Assembly (NCBI RefSeq): GCF_003730135.1
Contig: NZ_RJVO01000001.1
Location: 830,001-894,000 of the forward strand
Direction of reading: 5' to 3'
Length of the DNA stretch: 64,000 bases
DNA from: Stagnimonas aquatica
GTDB lineage: Bacteria; Pseudomonadota; Gammaproteobacteria; Nevskiales; Nevskiaceae
Shown: one piece after another, positions 12,863 to 22,018 of the stretch
How positions within the stretch are numbered: position 1 is the stretch's first letter
How the letters are laid out: each line of letters opens with the position of its first letter
Translations under genes and position numbers: made by a program
Notes under the pieces: model-generated
The model's database searches: none
What the model was told of the DNA's origin: nothing
Seen by the model: only the letters and a program-made list of their open reading frames with translations

Positions 12863-13021
12863 TGACGGCCCGGACGTCCTTGTCCAGCGGGGCGACACCA
12901 GAAGCGCGCAAGGCTAGGGACAGCCGCCCCCGCTGTAAAAGAATAAAAGGGGATGAAGTTATTCCCGCCAACCCAGGGCCGTGCTGGAGCAGGCCGCTGC
13001 AATCGGGGCAACTGCACAAAT

Positions 13022-13053
13022 GCATATAGCCCAGAAGATTTCGTTCTATATGC
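13022..13053. promoter_or_regulatory. Inverted repeat, candidate operator in the cysB/carrier divergent promoter
   Basis: GCATATAG at 13022-13029 and its exact reverse complement CTATATGC at 13046-13053 are separated by 16 bases, putting the half-site centres 24 bp apart, about two helical turns. This AT-rich repeat stands out from the GC-rich background and lies about 95 bp upstream of cysB. LysR-type regulators commonly bind extended dyads in divergent promoters. CysB or a factor specific for the operon could bind here. Confidence 0.5.
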
Positions 13054-13146
13054 CTATTTCGGACTTTCTGAAAACTACTATGCCGACTCTTGTTAATCCT
13101 CGATAGGGAATATGGAGCGGCTCCCGCCGGCTCTGCGGACCAGGCC

Positions 13147-14127
13147 ATGAAGATCCGGCAACTGCGATACATCGACGAAGTGGTGCGCCGGGGTCTGAAC
13201 GTGACCGCCGCCGCCGAGGCGCTCTACACCTCGCAGCCCGGGGTCAGCAAGCAGATCCGCCTGCTGGAGGAGGAGCTGGGGCTGGACATCTTCCAGCGCC
13301 ACGGCAAGCACCTGGCGCAGGTGACGCCGGCCGGTCAGCGCATCCTCGACTACACCGCGCGCCTGCTGGCCGAGGCCGACAACATCACCAAGGTCGCTGG
13401 CGAGTTCCGCGACGCCAATCGCGGCGACCTCGCCATCGCCACCACCCACACCCAGGCGCGCTACGCGCTGCCGAAGGTGATCCAGGCCTTCAAGCAGCGC
13501 TACCCGCTGGTGTCGCTGTACATGCACCAGGGCGCGCCGCCGCAGGTGGCGCACATGGCCGCCGAGGGCCAGGCCGATTTCGCCATCGCCACCGAGGCGA
13601 TCGAGCACCAGCACCGGCTGGTGATGCTGCCCTGCTACCGCTGGAACCGCTGCGCCCTGGTCAAGCGCGATCATCCGCTGGCCGCCAGTTCGCGGCTCGA
13701 CCTGCGGGCGCTGGCGCAGCACCCGCTGATCACCTACACGCAGGGCTTCACCGGCCGCGCCAAGCTCGACCAGGCCTTCGCCAGCCAGGGGCTGCACCCC
13801 AATGTGCTGCTCACTGCCGTCGACGCCGACGTGATCAAGACCTATGTGCGGCTGGACCTCGGAGTCGGCATCGTCGCCAGCATCGCCTACGACGCCAGCG
13901 ACGACGCCGACCTGGTGGCGCTACCGGTGGACCATCTGTTCGAGCCCAGCACCACCCACATCGGCTTCCGGCGCGGCATGTTCCTGCGCGGCTACATGAC
14001 CGAGTTCATCGGCCTGTTCGCGCCGCACCTCGACCGCTCGCTGATCGAGGAGATCGACGCCATCGCCGACCCGGAGCTGCGCCGACTGCGTACCGCCACC
14101 CTGATCCCGAGCGTCCCGACCATCTGA
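13147..14127 (+). CDS. cysB: CysB, LysR-type regulator of sulfur assimilation
   Basis: A 326-residue LysR-family regulator. The N-terminal winged helix reads LNVTAAAEALYTSQPGVSKQ, and the effector domain has the CysB-specific stretches TTHTQARYALP, DFAIATEA, MLPCYRWNR and TDADVIKTYVRL-like VDADVIKTYVRLD. It matches E. coli CysB along its whole length, so assignment is firm. CysB activates sulfate and organosulfur acquisition genes with N-acetylserine as inducer and sulfide or thiosulfate as anti-inducer. The ATG at 13147 gives the standard CysB N-terminus MKIRQLRYI. It is divergent from the carrier/TonB-receptor/dioxygenase operon, which it may control. Confidence 0.93.
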   Translation: MKIRQLRYIDEVVRRGLNVTAAAEALYTSQPGVSKQIRLLEEELGLDIFQRHGKHLAQVTPAGQRILDYTARLLAEADNITKVAGEFRDANRGDLAIATTHTQARYALPKVIQAFKQRYPLVSLYMHQGAPPQVAHMAAEGQADFAIATEAIEHQHRLVMLPCYRWNRCALVKRDHPLAASSRLDLRALAQHPLITYTQGFTGRAKLDQAFASQGLHPNVLLTAVDADVIKTYVRLDLGVGIVASIAYDASDDADLVALPVDHLFEPSTTHIGFRRGMFLRGYMTEFIGLFAPHLDRSLIEEIDAIADPELRRLRTATLIPSVPTI

Positions 14128-14240
14128 GGGGGCGTGTAGTCTTTGCAGCCAGGCCTGCCCCGACCGGTCCGCTCCCGGACGGCGGGGGTCCCGGGTGCTC
14201 GCCCAGCCGGCACACCCGCAGGCCCAAGGGGGGATGAAAG

Positions 14241-15434
14241 ATGGCTGCGCTGGATGCGGTGCTGGTGGTCGACGACGACGAGTTCGTGCTCTCGGTGGTA
14301 TCGCGGATGCTGGCCAAGCAGGCGGCGCGGGTGCTCACCGCCAGCGACGGCCAGGCGGCGCGGCGGATGCTCGGCGAAACCCGCTTCGAGCTGGTGGTCT
14401 GCGACCTGAAAATGCCCGGCCTGGACGGCATCGAACTACTGCGCGACTTCGCCGAGTTGCAGGCCGGCGCCGCGCTGATCCTGATGAGCAGCGCCGACGC
14501 CAAGACCCTGCGCGCCGCCGAGCAACTGGCGCAGGCGCGGCAGCTGCGCATCCTCGGCAGCCTGCAAAAGCCGGTGACCAGCACCGCCCTCGAACAGCTG
14601 ATTGCGCACATGGCCGAGCCGGCTCGGGCGCCGGCGGCAGCGGCGGCCGTCAGCGGCGAGGTTTCGCTGGCGGAACTGCGGGCCGGGCTGGCCGCCGACG
14701 AGATCGAGGTCTACATGCAGCCGAAGCTCGGCCTGCGCAGCGGCCGTCTGGCCGGCGCCGAGGCGCTGGCGCGCTGGCGCCGGCCCGATGGCCGCCTGCT
14801 GCTGCCGGGCGCCTTCGTACCACTCGCGGAGCGCTCCGGCCTGGCCGATGTGCTGACCCAGCAGGTGGTGCGGCGGGCGCTGGCGGCGCAACAGGCCTGG
14901 CGCGCGGAAGGCCTGGACATCCCGGTCTCGGTCAATCTGCCGATCGACAGCCTCGACCACCTCGATCTGCCCGAGCAGCTCAGCGCCGAGCTGGCGCGCC
15001 ACGGCACCGCGCCCGACCGCCTGATCCTGGAGATCACCGAGTCGGGCGTGCTGCGCGACCTGGCGCGCTCACTGGACGTGGTCACCCGTCTGCGCTTGCG
15101 CGGCTACCGGCTGTCGATCGACGACTTCGGGACCGGCTATTCCTCGCTGGAGCAGTTGCAGCGTTTCCCGTTCAGCGAGCTGAAGATCGACCGCGCCTTC
15201 GTCCACGGTGCCGCGCAGGACCCGCGCCGTCGCAGCATCGCCGAATCCAGCATCCGGCTGGCGCGCGACCTGCAGCTCAAGACCTGCGCCGAGGGTGTCG
15301 AGACCGAGGCCGACTACGAGCTGATGCGCGAGCTGGGCTGTGAGCTGGTGCAGGGCTACTACGTGGCGCGGGCGATGCCGCCGCAGGAGCTGCCACGCTG
15401 GGCGCTGGCCCGCGAGGCGGTGCTGCGCGGCTAG
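14241..15434 (+). CDS. Response regulator with EAL domain (c-di-GMP phosphodiesterase, RocR-like)
   Basis: A 397-residue cytoplasmic protein. Residues 5-125 form a receiver with acidic pocket DDD (11-13) and phospho-acceptor Asp55 in VCDLKMPG. Residues about 140-390 form an EAL domain in which the catalytic set appears intact: EAL at 174-176, Asn232, Glu264 in LEITES, Asp294-Asp295 in DDFGTGY, Lys315 in LKIDRAF, Glu351/Glu354 in AEGVETE and Gln371. It should hydrolyse c-di-GMP under control of a sensor kinase. The hybrid kinase encoded convergently downstream is a candidate partner. c-di-GMP breakdown would oppose cellulose synthesis by the BcsA in this window. Confidence 0.92.
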   Translation: MAALDAVLVVDDDEFVLSVVSRMLAKQAARVLTASDGQAARRMLGETRFELVVCDLKMPGLDGIELLRDFAELQAGAALILMSSADAKTLRAAEQLAQARQLRILGSLQKPVTSTALEQLIAHMAEPARAPAAAAAVSGEVSLAELRAGLAADEIEVYMQPKLGLRSGRLAGAEALARWRRPDGRLLLPGAFVPLAERSGLADVLTQQVVRRALAAQQAWRAEGLDIPVSVNLPIDSLDHLDLPEQLSAELARHGTAPDRLILEITESGVLRDLARSLDVVTRLRLRGYRLSIDDFGTGYSSLEQLQRFPFSELKIDRAFVHGAAQDPRRRSIAESSIRLARDLQLKTCAEGVETEADYELMRELGCELVQGYYVARAMPPQELPRWALAREAVLRG

Positions 15435-15505
15435 GCCGCCAGCGGGCCGGATCGCCCCCGGCCGGGCACATCGGCCTCGCCAACGGGCAGGGGGCTCGAA
15501 GCAGA

Positions 15506-18478
15506 TCAGGGCCGGGGCTGGGACCGCCGCTGCTGCAACCAGTCGGACAGCTCCGCATAGGCGCTGAGGACCTGCGCCAGCGCCGCGCGCAGCTGCTCCG
15601 GCGCCAGCGGCCCCCGAAGACCTTCTTCCAGTTGCGCCAGCGCCGAGGCCAGCGCCGGCGCGCCGACGAAACGGACCGAGCCCTTGAGCTTGTGGGCCAG
15701 ACCCAGCAGGCGCGGCTGCGCGCCCTGCTCACCGGCCTGCGCCAGCTCGGCGAACAGCGGCGCGTTGATGCGCTGGAAATCCTGCAACACCAGCTCCAGC
15801 AGCTCCGGGTCGTCGCCATGGATCGCCCGCAGGGCCTCGAAGTCCACGGGCGGCGTCGAGTGCGGCGCGCGCGCCGGAACCCAGCGCCGCAGCCGCGCCG
15901 CCAGATGCTCGAGCGTGGCCGGCTTGAGCAGGAAATCGTCCATGCCCACCGCGCGGCACTGCTCGATCTCGCCGGACAGGGCGTCGGCGGTGAGCGCGAT
16001 GATCGGCAGGCGGCCGGGTCGCTGGCCGACCGCTTCCAGCGCGCGGATTTCACGCGCCAGCCGAAACCCGTCCATCTCCGGCATGTGCAGGTCGGTGAGC
16101 AGGGCGGCGTAGTCGCGCCCGGCCAATCGCGCGAGCGCCTGCACGCCGTCTTCCGCCAGCTCGGCGGCATAGCCCAGCCGCTGCAGCTGGGCGCCGATCA
16201 CCAGGCGGTTGGTGGGGTGATCCTCGGCGACCAGGATCAGGCGCCCCTGCCGTTCCGCCTCGCTGGCGCTGACGACGGGCGCCGGCAGCGCGCCCGGCGT
16301 GTCGGCATCGACCTCGGCGCTGACCCGCGCGCGGCGACCGCTCAGCAGTGCCAGCGCGTCGAGCAGCAAGGCCGCCCGCAGCGGCCGTTCCAGGTTGCGG
16401 TAGCGGTCTGGCGGATCGCCGTGACGGCGCAGGTGGATCGCTTCACGGCTGGAGTCCTCCTCCAGCCAGTAGTCGCGGTGCTCCGGGGAATCGGCCGCGA
16501 CCAGCGTTGCGCCGGCACTCCGCAGGTAGCTGGTCAGTACCTCGCACTCGGCCTCGTCGCGCAGGCTCACCGCCACCGCGACGCCGCGCAGTAACTCCGC
16601 CGACCACAGCGGCGGCGCCGTTTCGCCGAGCGGCAGATCCAGCTCGACGCGAAACTCGCTGCCCTCGCCGGGGCTGCTGTCGACCTCAATGCGGCCGCCC
16701 ATGGCTTCCACCAGAGCCTTGCAGATCGACAGGCCCAGGCCGGTGCCGCCATAACGGCGGGTGGTCGACAACTCGCCCTGCTGAAAAGGCCGGAACAGGC
16801 GCTGGCGCACCTCCGGCCCCATGCCGATCCCGGTGTCGGCGACCCGCAGGCGGATCCGCGCGCGGTCGTCGGTCACCGCCAGCGGCTCGATGCGCACCAG
16901 CACCCGGCCGCGAGCGGTGAACTTGATGGCATTGCTGCACAGGTTGAACAGAATCTGCCGCAGCCGCACCGGGTCCGCCCGCACCACCGTGGGCAGGACA
17001 GGATCGACGTACATCACCAGCCGCAGCCGCTTCTCGTAGGCCGCCGAAGCGAAGGTCAGCAGGCAACCCTCCACCAGTTCGCGCAGCGCGACCGGCCGCC
17101 ATTCGATGCGGATCTGGCCGGCCTCGATCTTGGAGAAATCGAGCACGTCGTCGAGCACCGCCAGCAGGGTGGTGGCGGAATGCCGGATCACCCGCACCCG
17201 CTCCTGCTGCTCGGGACTCAGCGGTGACAGTTGCAGGAGCTCCAGCAGGCCGAGTATCCCGTTCATCGGCGTGCGGATCTCGTGACTCATCACCGCCAGG
17301 AAGCGCGACTTGGCCTCGCTGGCCGCCTCGGCACCCATCAGCCGCTCGAGCTTGTCGCTGAGCGCCAGGGCGATGCGGTTGAGCCCGTCGATCTCGTCAC
17401 GCCAGCCCAGGTGCCGTTGCGAGGCCAGCATCAGCGCCCGGGCTTCGGCGAAGCGCTGCTCGGCCAGCAGCGGCAACGCCAGGCTGACGGCGCGCAGCCG
17501 CCGCAGGGACGGCATCAGCAGCAGAAACACCACCGCCGCCGAAACCAGCAGGCCGAGCACCGCCACCGATTCGAAACGGAGCACGTCCTGGCGGATGCGC
17601 GCCGCAGCGGCGCTGTCGTCCTTGACGAACAGGGCCTCGGCCTGGCCGCCGACCACCGAGACCGACAGCGGCTTGATCGACAGCACCAGCTGTCGCGTCG
17701 GGTCCGGCAGCTGGCCCAGGCGGCCCACCAGGGGCGCAGCGGCGGCCTGGCCGTAGGCGCGCAGCAGCGGCAGCAGACGCGCGGCATCGGTCACCGCCAT
17801 CAGCTGACGGCCCCAGAGCGGCGGCGTCGGCTCGATGGGCGGCGCGTCGAGGCGGACCAGCAGGGCGACATCGGCCCCGGCGAGCTGTTTGAACGCCAGC
17901 AGGCTGCTGGCCAGGCTGCGCCCGACCCGGATGATCACCTCGACACCATCGCGGTCGAAGGCGGGCACGAACACCTGCTGCACGCATTGCTTCTGGCAGT
18001 ACAGGAAGTGCTGCGGACGGTGTTCGCGCGCCACCGCCCGCAACGCCGCCTGGCGCGCCGCCTGCCGGGCGGACGGCAGCGCCGCGCCGGTCACCGGCGA
18101 TTCGCTCCAGTCCCAGACCGCCAGCGGCGTGCCATGGCGGTCGAAGAATTCGATGGCGGTGAGATCGGCCACCAGGTCGACCGCCAGCGACTCGCTGGCC
18201 CGTCCCGTGCGCAGATCGGCGGCGTTGACCGCCGCGCCGATCTGCGCAGCCAGACGCTCCTGCTCGCGCAGGGACTGCTCCAGCAAGGCGCCCAGCAGCG
18301 CCTGGTAGCTGTCGAAATCGCCGCGCGCCTGCCGCTCGTTGTGCTCGACCAGATTGCGATAGCCGAGATAGCCCAGGAAGCTGTGCACCGCGCCCAACAG
18401 CAGGCCCAGCACCAGCAGCAGCTTCCAGCGCAGCGACAGGCGACCGAGGCGGGGCGCGGCGACGGTCCGGGCATGCAT
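15506..18478 (-). CDS. Membrane hybrid sensor histidine kinase (HisKA-HATPase-REC-Hpt)
   Basis: A 990-residue multi-step phosphorelay kinase. One membrane helix (18-34), a periplasmic sensor of about 265 residues containing CQKQC near 161-165, a second helix (305-323), a HisKA domain with His399 in [10 protein letters not shown], an HATPase domain with [16 protein letters not shown] and GGTGLGLS, and a degenerate receiver-like segment (about 630-720) without a clear phospho-Asp. A full receiver follows with Asp796 in [10 protein letters not shown], and a C-terminal Hpt domain with His929 in LAHKLKGS. Architecture is like BvgS/ArcB-type tripartite sensors. It starts 6 bp after the porin gene and ends the operon. 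The final phosphate target may be the REC-EAL protein. Confidence 0.93.
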   Translation of the reverse strand: MHARTVAAPRLGRLSLRWKLLLVLGLLLGAVHSFLGYLGYRNLVEHNERQARGDFDSYQALLGALLEQSLREQERLAAQIGAAVNAADLRTGRASESLAVDLVADLTAIEFFDRHGTPLAVWDWSESPVTGAALPSARQAARQAALRAVAREHRPQHFLYCQKQCVQQVFVPAFDRDGVEVIIRVGRSLASSLLAFKQLAGADVALLVRLDAPPIEPTPPLWGRQLMAVTDAARLLPLLRAYGQAAAAPLVGRLGQLPDPTRQLVLSIKPLSVSVVGGQAEALFVKDDSAAAARIRQDVLRFESVAVLGLLVSAAVVFLLLMPSLRRLRAVSLALPLLAEQRFAEARALMLASQRHLGWRDEIDGLNRIALALSDKLERLMGAEAASEAKSRFLAVMSHEIRTPMNGILGLLELLQLSPLSPEQQERVRVIRHSATTLLAVLDDVLDFSKIEAGQIRIEWRPVALRELVEGCLLTFASAAYEKRLRLVMYVDPVLPTVVRADPVRLRQILFNLCSNAIKFTARGRVLVRIEPLAVTDDRARIRLRVADTGIGMGPEVRQRLFRPFQQGELSTTRRYGGTGLGLSICKALVEAMGGRIEVDSSPGEGSEFRVELDLPLGETAPPLWSAELLRGVAVAVSLRDEAECEVLTSYLRSAGATLVAADSPEHRDYWLEEDSSREAIHLRRHGDPPDRYRNLERPLRAALLLDALALLSGRRARVSAEVDADTPGALPAPVVSASEAERQGRLILVAEDHPTNRLVIGAQLQRLGYAAELAEDGVQALARLAGRDYAALLTDLHMPEMDGFRLAREIRALEAVGQRPGRLPIIALTADALSGEIEQCRAVGMDDFLLKPATLEHLAARLRRWVPARAPHSTPPVDFEALRAIHGDDPELLELVLQDFQRINAPLFAELAQAGEQGAQPRLLGLAHKLKGSVRFVGAPALASALAQLEEGLRGPLAPEQLRAALAQVLSAYAELSDWLQQRRSQPRP

Positions 18479-18484
18479 GGCTGG

Positions 18485-19696
18485 CTAGAAGCGGTACGAG
18501 GCCATCAGCAGCAGCATCGACCAGTGCGGGTCGAGGGCGCGGTTGGCGTTGTCCTGCTGGGAGACGCTGTAGGTGCCGTCGATCCAGTGGTACTCCGCCC
18601 AGAAGCCCCAGTGCGGGTCCGGTCGCCAGTGCAGGCCGGCGCTGAGGTCGCGCGAGAAGCAGGCGTGGCGGTCCTGCGGCTGACCGGTGGACGTGGCGCA
18701 GCGGCTGCCGTCGCGATCACTGCGATCAAGCGTGCCGACGTCGTAGCGGCCACTCAGGGTCCAGCGCGGCTCGAGGAAGTAGTCCGCCTGCAGGTAGTAG
18801 CCCTCGCTGAGAAAGTCGACCTGGGACGGCGGTCCGAAGGTCTGTAGCGTTCCGTCGAAATCGGTGATGCCGTACTCGGCGGTGAGGCTGTAGCGCTCGG
18901 CGTTGTAGCGCGCCGACAGCAGGTAGAGGTTGAAGCGGAAATCGAAGTCGGTGGGCACGCCAGGATGGGCGTCGAAGACCATGTGGCCGTGGATGTAGGA
19001 CAGCGCCGCCGTCCAGCGGCCATCGCCCCAGTCGTCCTGCACCCGCGCCAGCCGGAAGTCGCGCAACTGGACATCGCCGAGGTCGGCCAGCGGTCCGGCC
19101 AGGCGTGCCTCCTCGGACTGGCCGAGACGATGGTCGGGCGCGTAGGTGGCCACCAGCGAGAGATAGTGATCGCCCAGGTTGAGACCACCGTAGGCCTGCG
19201 CGCCGTCGGAGGCGAACAGCAGGGTGCGCGCGCCCTGGCTCTCGAAGTACACCGACAGTGGCAGCAGGATGCCGGGGCGGGCGAACAGCACGTCGCGGGT
19301 ATCGTTGAACAGCCCGTAGGCATTCTTCACCCGGCCGGCACGCAGGCCGAGATTGCTGGCGCCGCGCGACAGCAGGCGGTAGTCGGCAAAGGCGTAGTCG
19401 AGCCGGGGGCCGCCGTCGTCGGTGGCGCCGGCGTCACGCAGCAACAGCTGCGCCGAGACCAGCAGCTCCGGCAGCGGCTTGAGCGTGCCGTTGAGCCCGG
19501 CTTCGTAGAACTCCCAGCTGCCGCGCGTGCTGTCGCCGTAGAAGTCATTGCCCTCGCTGAGGATGTAGCCCTGCGACAGGAAGCCATGCACCTGGTAGTC
19601 CACGGCCTGCGCCGGGGCCGACGACAGCAGACCGGCCAGGCATGGCCAGAGCAGTCCGGCCAGGCGCCGGCCAAGTCGCGGTTCAGGGGCCGACAT
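18485..19696 (-). CDS. Outer-membrane porin-like beta-barrel protein
   Basis: A 403-residue protein with a Sec signal peptide ending in APAQA, followed by VDYQVHGFLSQGY and alternating-hydrophobic strands to a C-terminal MASYRF, the terminal Phe typical of barrel proteins. Long stretches such as LRAGRVKNAYGLFNDTRDV resemble porin-family proteins found beside sensor kinases. The ATG at 19696 was preferred because GAGGAG lies seven bases upstream; another in-frame start 7 codons earlier is possible. It overlaps the 3' end of the binding-protein gene by 14 bp and precedes the hybrid kinase by 6 bp, so the three form one operon. It may bring the sensed ligand into the periplasm. Confidence 0.82.
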   Translation of the reverse strand: MSAPEPRLGRRLAGLLWPCLAGLLSSAPAQAVDYQVHGFLSQGYILSEGNDFYGDSTRGSWEFYEAGLNGTLKPLPELLVSAQLLLRDAGATDDGGPRLDYAFADYRLLSRGASNLGLRAGRVKNAYGLFNDTRDVLFARPGILLPLSVYFESQGARTLLFASDGAQAYGGLNLGDHYLSLVATYAPDHRLGQSEEARLAGPLADLGDVQLRDFRLARVQDDWGDGRWTAALSYIHGHMVFDAHPGVPTDFDFRFNLYLLSARYNAERYSLTAEYGITDFDGTLQTFGPPSQVDFLSEGYYLQADYFLEPRWTLSGRYDVGTLDRSDRDGSRCATSTGQPQDRHACFSRDLSAGLHWRPDPHWGFWAEYHWIDGTYSVSQQDNANRALDPHWSMLLLMASYRF

Positions 19697-20177
19697 GCGT
19701 GCGCTCCTCGTGATCAATGCGGGCCACCGCCAGCACTCCGAGCCAGGACTGCGGCCCCGCCGACAGATAGCCGATCGCGCCCTTGGTGCTCATCACTTTC
19801 TGGCGCATCTCGTCCTCGCTGTGCACCTGTTCCGGCGCCAGCCCGGTGCCGGTGAACACCAGGCGGTCCCAGGTGCGCTGCAGGATGTAGGGGTAGGTGC
19901 CGAGCTTCTCACGGGCGAAGTGATCGTGCACCTGGCTGCCCTCGGGCAGCACGAACACCCGGATCGGCGTGCCGTCAGGCCACTGGCGCAGGCGCATCAG
20001 GTAGATCGCCTGCAGGGTGGCGCGGCTGAGATCCTGCGCGGGGAGCCCGGGGCTGGTGATGACGGTGACCGAGCTGCTGGCCGCCTCCTGGGCCTGGACC
20101 GGCGCGGCCAGCAATAGCCAGGACAGTAGCAGGCCAGGAGCGCAGGGTAACCAGGACATGGCGAGGCGACTCGGCAC
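19683..20177 (-). CDS. Small PstS-like periplasmic substrate-binding protein
   Basis: A 164-residue exported protein. After a signal peptide ending APVQAQ, the mature part reads like the first lobe of phosphate-type ABC binding proteins (LSRATLQAIYLMRLRQWPDG, KGAIGYLSAGP). It is half the length of a full PstS, and no transporter genes are nearby. A GTG at 20177 is chosen as start since GAGG lies six bases upstream; an ATG six codons later is possible. As the first gene before a porin and a hybrid sensor kinase, it probably presents a ligand to the kinase periplasmic domain rather than feeding an ABC importer. The ligand is unknown. Confidence 0.8.
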   Translation of the reverse strand: MPSRLAMSWLPCAPGLLLSWLLLAAPVQAQEAASSSVTVITSPGLPAQDLSRATLQAIYLMRLRQWPDGTPIRVFVLPEGSQVHDHFAREKLGTYPYILQRTWDRLVFTGTGLAPEQVHSEDEMRQKVMSTKGAIGYLSAGPQSWLGVLAVARIDHEERTHVGP

Positions 20178-20387
20178 CAGATTCCTCCTCCTGAAAACCC
20201 GTCGCGTCGTGGCACCGCCGCCTCCGCTGCGGGGCGGCGGCGCCGTCGCTGACTGGGATCAACTTTCCCTGGTTGGACTGACTATAGGCGCATTCCCAGC
20301 GCGGCCAAGAACCTCTCGTCGCCCGACGGCGATAGCATGGCCCTCCAGGCGGCAAAGAACCGCCGAGATTCCCGCCGGAGACCCTCT

Positions 20388-21590
20388 TTGAATCGCCTGC
20401 TGGCGGCCACCGCCGCCCTCCTTCTGTCCCTGTCTCTCGCGGCCTGCGACCAGGCCGCTTCCGACACCGCATCCGGCCAGGAATCACTCAAAGCCTGGCC
20501 GGCATCCCAGCCCGGCGAAGATCCACCGCCCGCACCGGCGCCGGTGGAGGCGGTGATCGGCAACCTCGACGCCCTCGCCGCACTGCTGCCCACGGCGACG
20601 CTGGCGGCGCTGTTCGACCCCGTCGCCTTCGGCACCACGGTGCGCGACCTCAGCGACCCGGCGGTGCTGGCCTTCCACGTGCGCGCGACGCTGGCGCAGC
20701 TGTCGGGGCAATGCCAGCTCGCCAGCCCCTACCACTGCTATGGCTATCCCGGCTACAACGCCGGTGTGGCGCTGGTGCCGGTGCGCTTCAAGAACCGCTA
20801 CGGCACCGAGCTGTACGGCGAGATCGTGCTGCCCGGCCGTGGCGCGCTGCCGCCGCGCGCCGGCGCCTATCCGGTGATCCTGGCGCTGGAAGGCCTGGCC
20901 ACCAACACCGCCGTCTACCGCTGGTGGCATCAGCTGTTCGCCGATGCCGGCTACCTGGTTTTCGCCTTCGACTTCGTCGGCCAGGGCAAGTCGCAGGACG
21001 CGGTCACCGGCGACCCCGGCAACACCATCGAGGACGCCCAGGACGCGCTCAGCTATCTACTGGAGCAATCCCCGGTGCGCGCGGCGCTCGACGCCAGCCG
21101 CATCGGCGTGATCGGCCACAGCCAGGGCGCGATCACCACGCTCGGCTTGCAGGCGGTGGAGCCGCGCCTGAAGGCGGCGGTGGCGGCAGCACCGATCAGC
21201 GAGCGCTCGGCGCCGTTCGCGGCCAATCCCATCCCGGTGATGATTCAGACCGGCGATCACGACGGCCCGGTGGCGCCGATCCCCTTCCTCAACCCGGCGG
21301 TGGTGCGGCCGATCTACGAGAAGCTCGCCGGCGACCGCGCGCTGATCGTCGCCGAGGCGTCCACCCACGCGCAGCACACCAGCTATCCGGTATTGCCCTC
21401 GGCGCAATGGGGCCTGGAGATCGCCGGCCGCTACTCGCTGGCCTGGATGGACTACCAGCTGCGCGGCGACCGCGCGGCGCTGGAGGTGCTGCGCGGCGGC
21501 CATCCGCACCTGTCCTATCTCTGGGACAGCGAGTTGCGCATCGCTGGCGAGACCAGCAGCTACCGAGGTGCTGGCCCGCTGCCGCAATAA
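20388..21590 (+). CDS. Alpha/beta-hydrolase fold lipoprotein
   Basis: A 400-residue lipoprotein. A TTG at 20388 is taken as the start: it follows GGAG by seven bases and gives a compact lipoprotein signal ending in LAAC (Cys20). An ATG at 20337 in the same frame would add 17 basic residues and lacks a Shine-Dalgarno sequence. The mature protein has an alpha/beta-hydrolase core with an oxyanion segment VILALEGLATN, the nucleophile elbow GVIGHSQGA (Ser245), an acid-loop candidate QTGDHDGPV and a late His in ASTHAQHTS. It is related to the dienelactone hydrolase/chlorophyllase-like group. It is probably an envelope-anchored esterase or lipase; substrate unknown. It is divergent from the sensor operon. 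Confidence 0.85.
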   Translation: MNRLLAATAALLLSLSLAACDQAASDTASGQESLKAWPASQPGEDPPPAPAPVEAVIGNLDALAALLPTATLAALFDPVAFGTTVRDLSDPAVLAFHVRATLAQLSGQCQLASPYHCYGYPGYNAGVALVPVRFKNRYGTELYGEIVLPGRGALPPRAGAYPVILALEGLATNTAVYRWWHQLFADAGYLVFAFDFVGQGKSQDAVTGDPGNTIEDAQDALSYLLEQSPVRAALDASRIGVIGHSQGAITTLGLQAVEPRLKAAVAAAPISERSAPFAANPIPVMIQTGDHDGPVAPIPFLNPAVVRPIYEKLAGDRALIVAEASTHAQHTSYPVLPSAQWGLEIAGRYSLAWMDYQLRGDRAALEVLRGGHPHLSYLWDSELRIAGETSSYRGAGPLPQ

Positions 21591-22018
21591 GCCCGGCCCT
21601 AACAAAAGGCGGCGACCAGGCTGACCTCGCCGAGCTCGGCGCTGGTCAGATAAGGCAAGTTCATCGGCGGGCTGCACGGCGAACTGCATCGCCTGCTCCG
21701 CTTCCTGCATGGCCACCAGCGCGCCGATCGCGATTCAGAGCATCAACCCCAGCTCCAGGCTGGGGAACACCCGCTGTCTGGCTTCCACCGGAAGCGCGCT
21801 GAACTAATGGTTCTGTTACGGCAGGTGAGTCTCGTCCATGCGCCCTTTCCCGTTGAGCGACGGCAGGCTCAATCCCCGCCAAATTCAGAGGGGCGGCGCT
21901 GGCTTGAAAACACCCCGGGCGTACTCGCCTGGACTCGCATGCACGTCGCCGCAGACAGTACCCGCACCGCCGAGGAAGCGGCCCGATGGCGACCGGGCCG
22001 CCGTCGTCACAAGGACTC
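21591..22018. other. Gene-free stretch between convergent genes, possible decayed frame
   Basis: About 430 bp between the hydrolase stop and the stop of the repeat lipoprotein. On the minus strand at about 21600-21805 a frame with normal-looking composition is broken by an in-frame TGA near 21740 and appears to shift frame near 21665. It could be the end of a lost gene, but no family could be recognised. No terminator with a T-run was found. Confidence 0.35.

Larger units (their letters stand above)
12763..13146. other. Divergent promoter region between the carrier operon and cysB
   Basis: This 384-bp region separates two divergent units. The half near the carrier is GC-rich and holds the leader hairpin. 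The half near cysB, about 12937-13115, is strikingly AT-rich for this genome and contains an 8-bp inverted repeat (13022-13053). It also contains two opposed GGGAATA-type words: TTATTCCC near 12960 and GGGAATAT near 13107. These are the likely sites for promoters and for CysB-type regulator binding. No gene was found in it. Confidence 0.55.

Noticed and set aside
12763-12960. Cobalamin or SAM riboswitch in the TonB-receptor operon leader
   Set aside because: I looked for the conserved B12-box and SAM-box words; only a simple GC hairpin is present.
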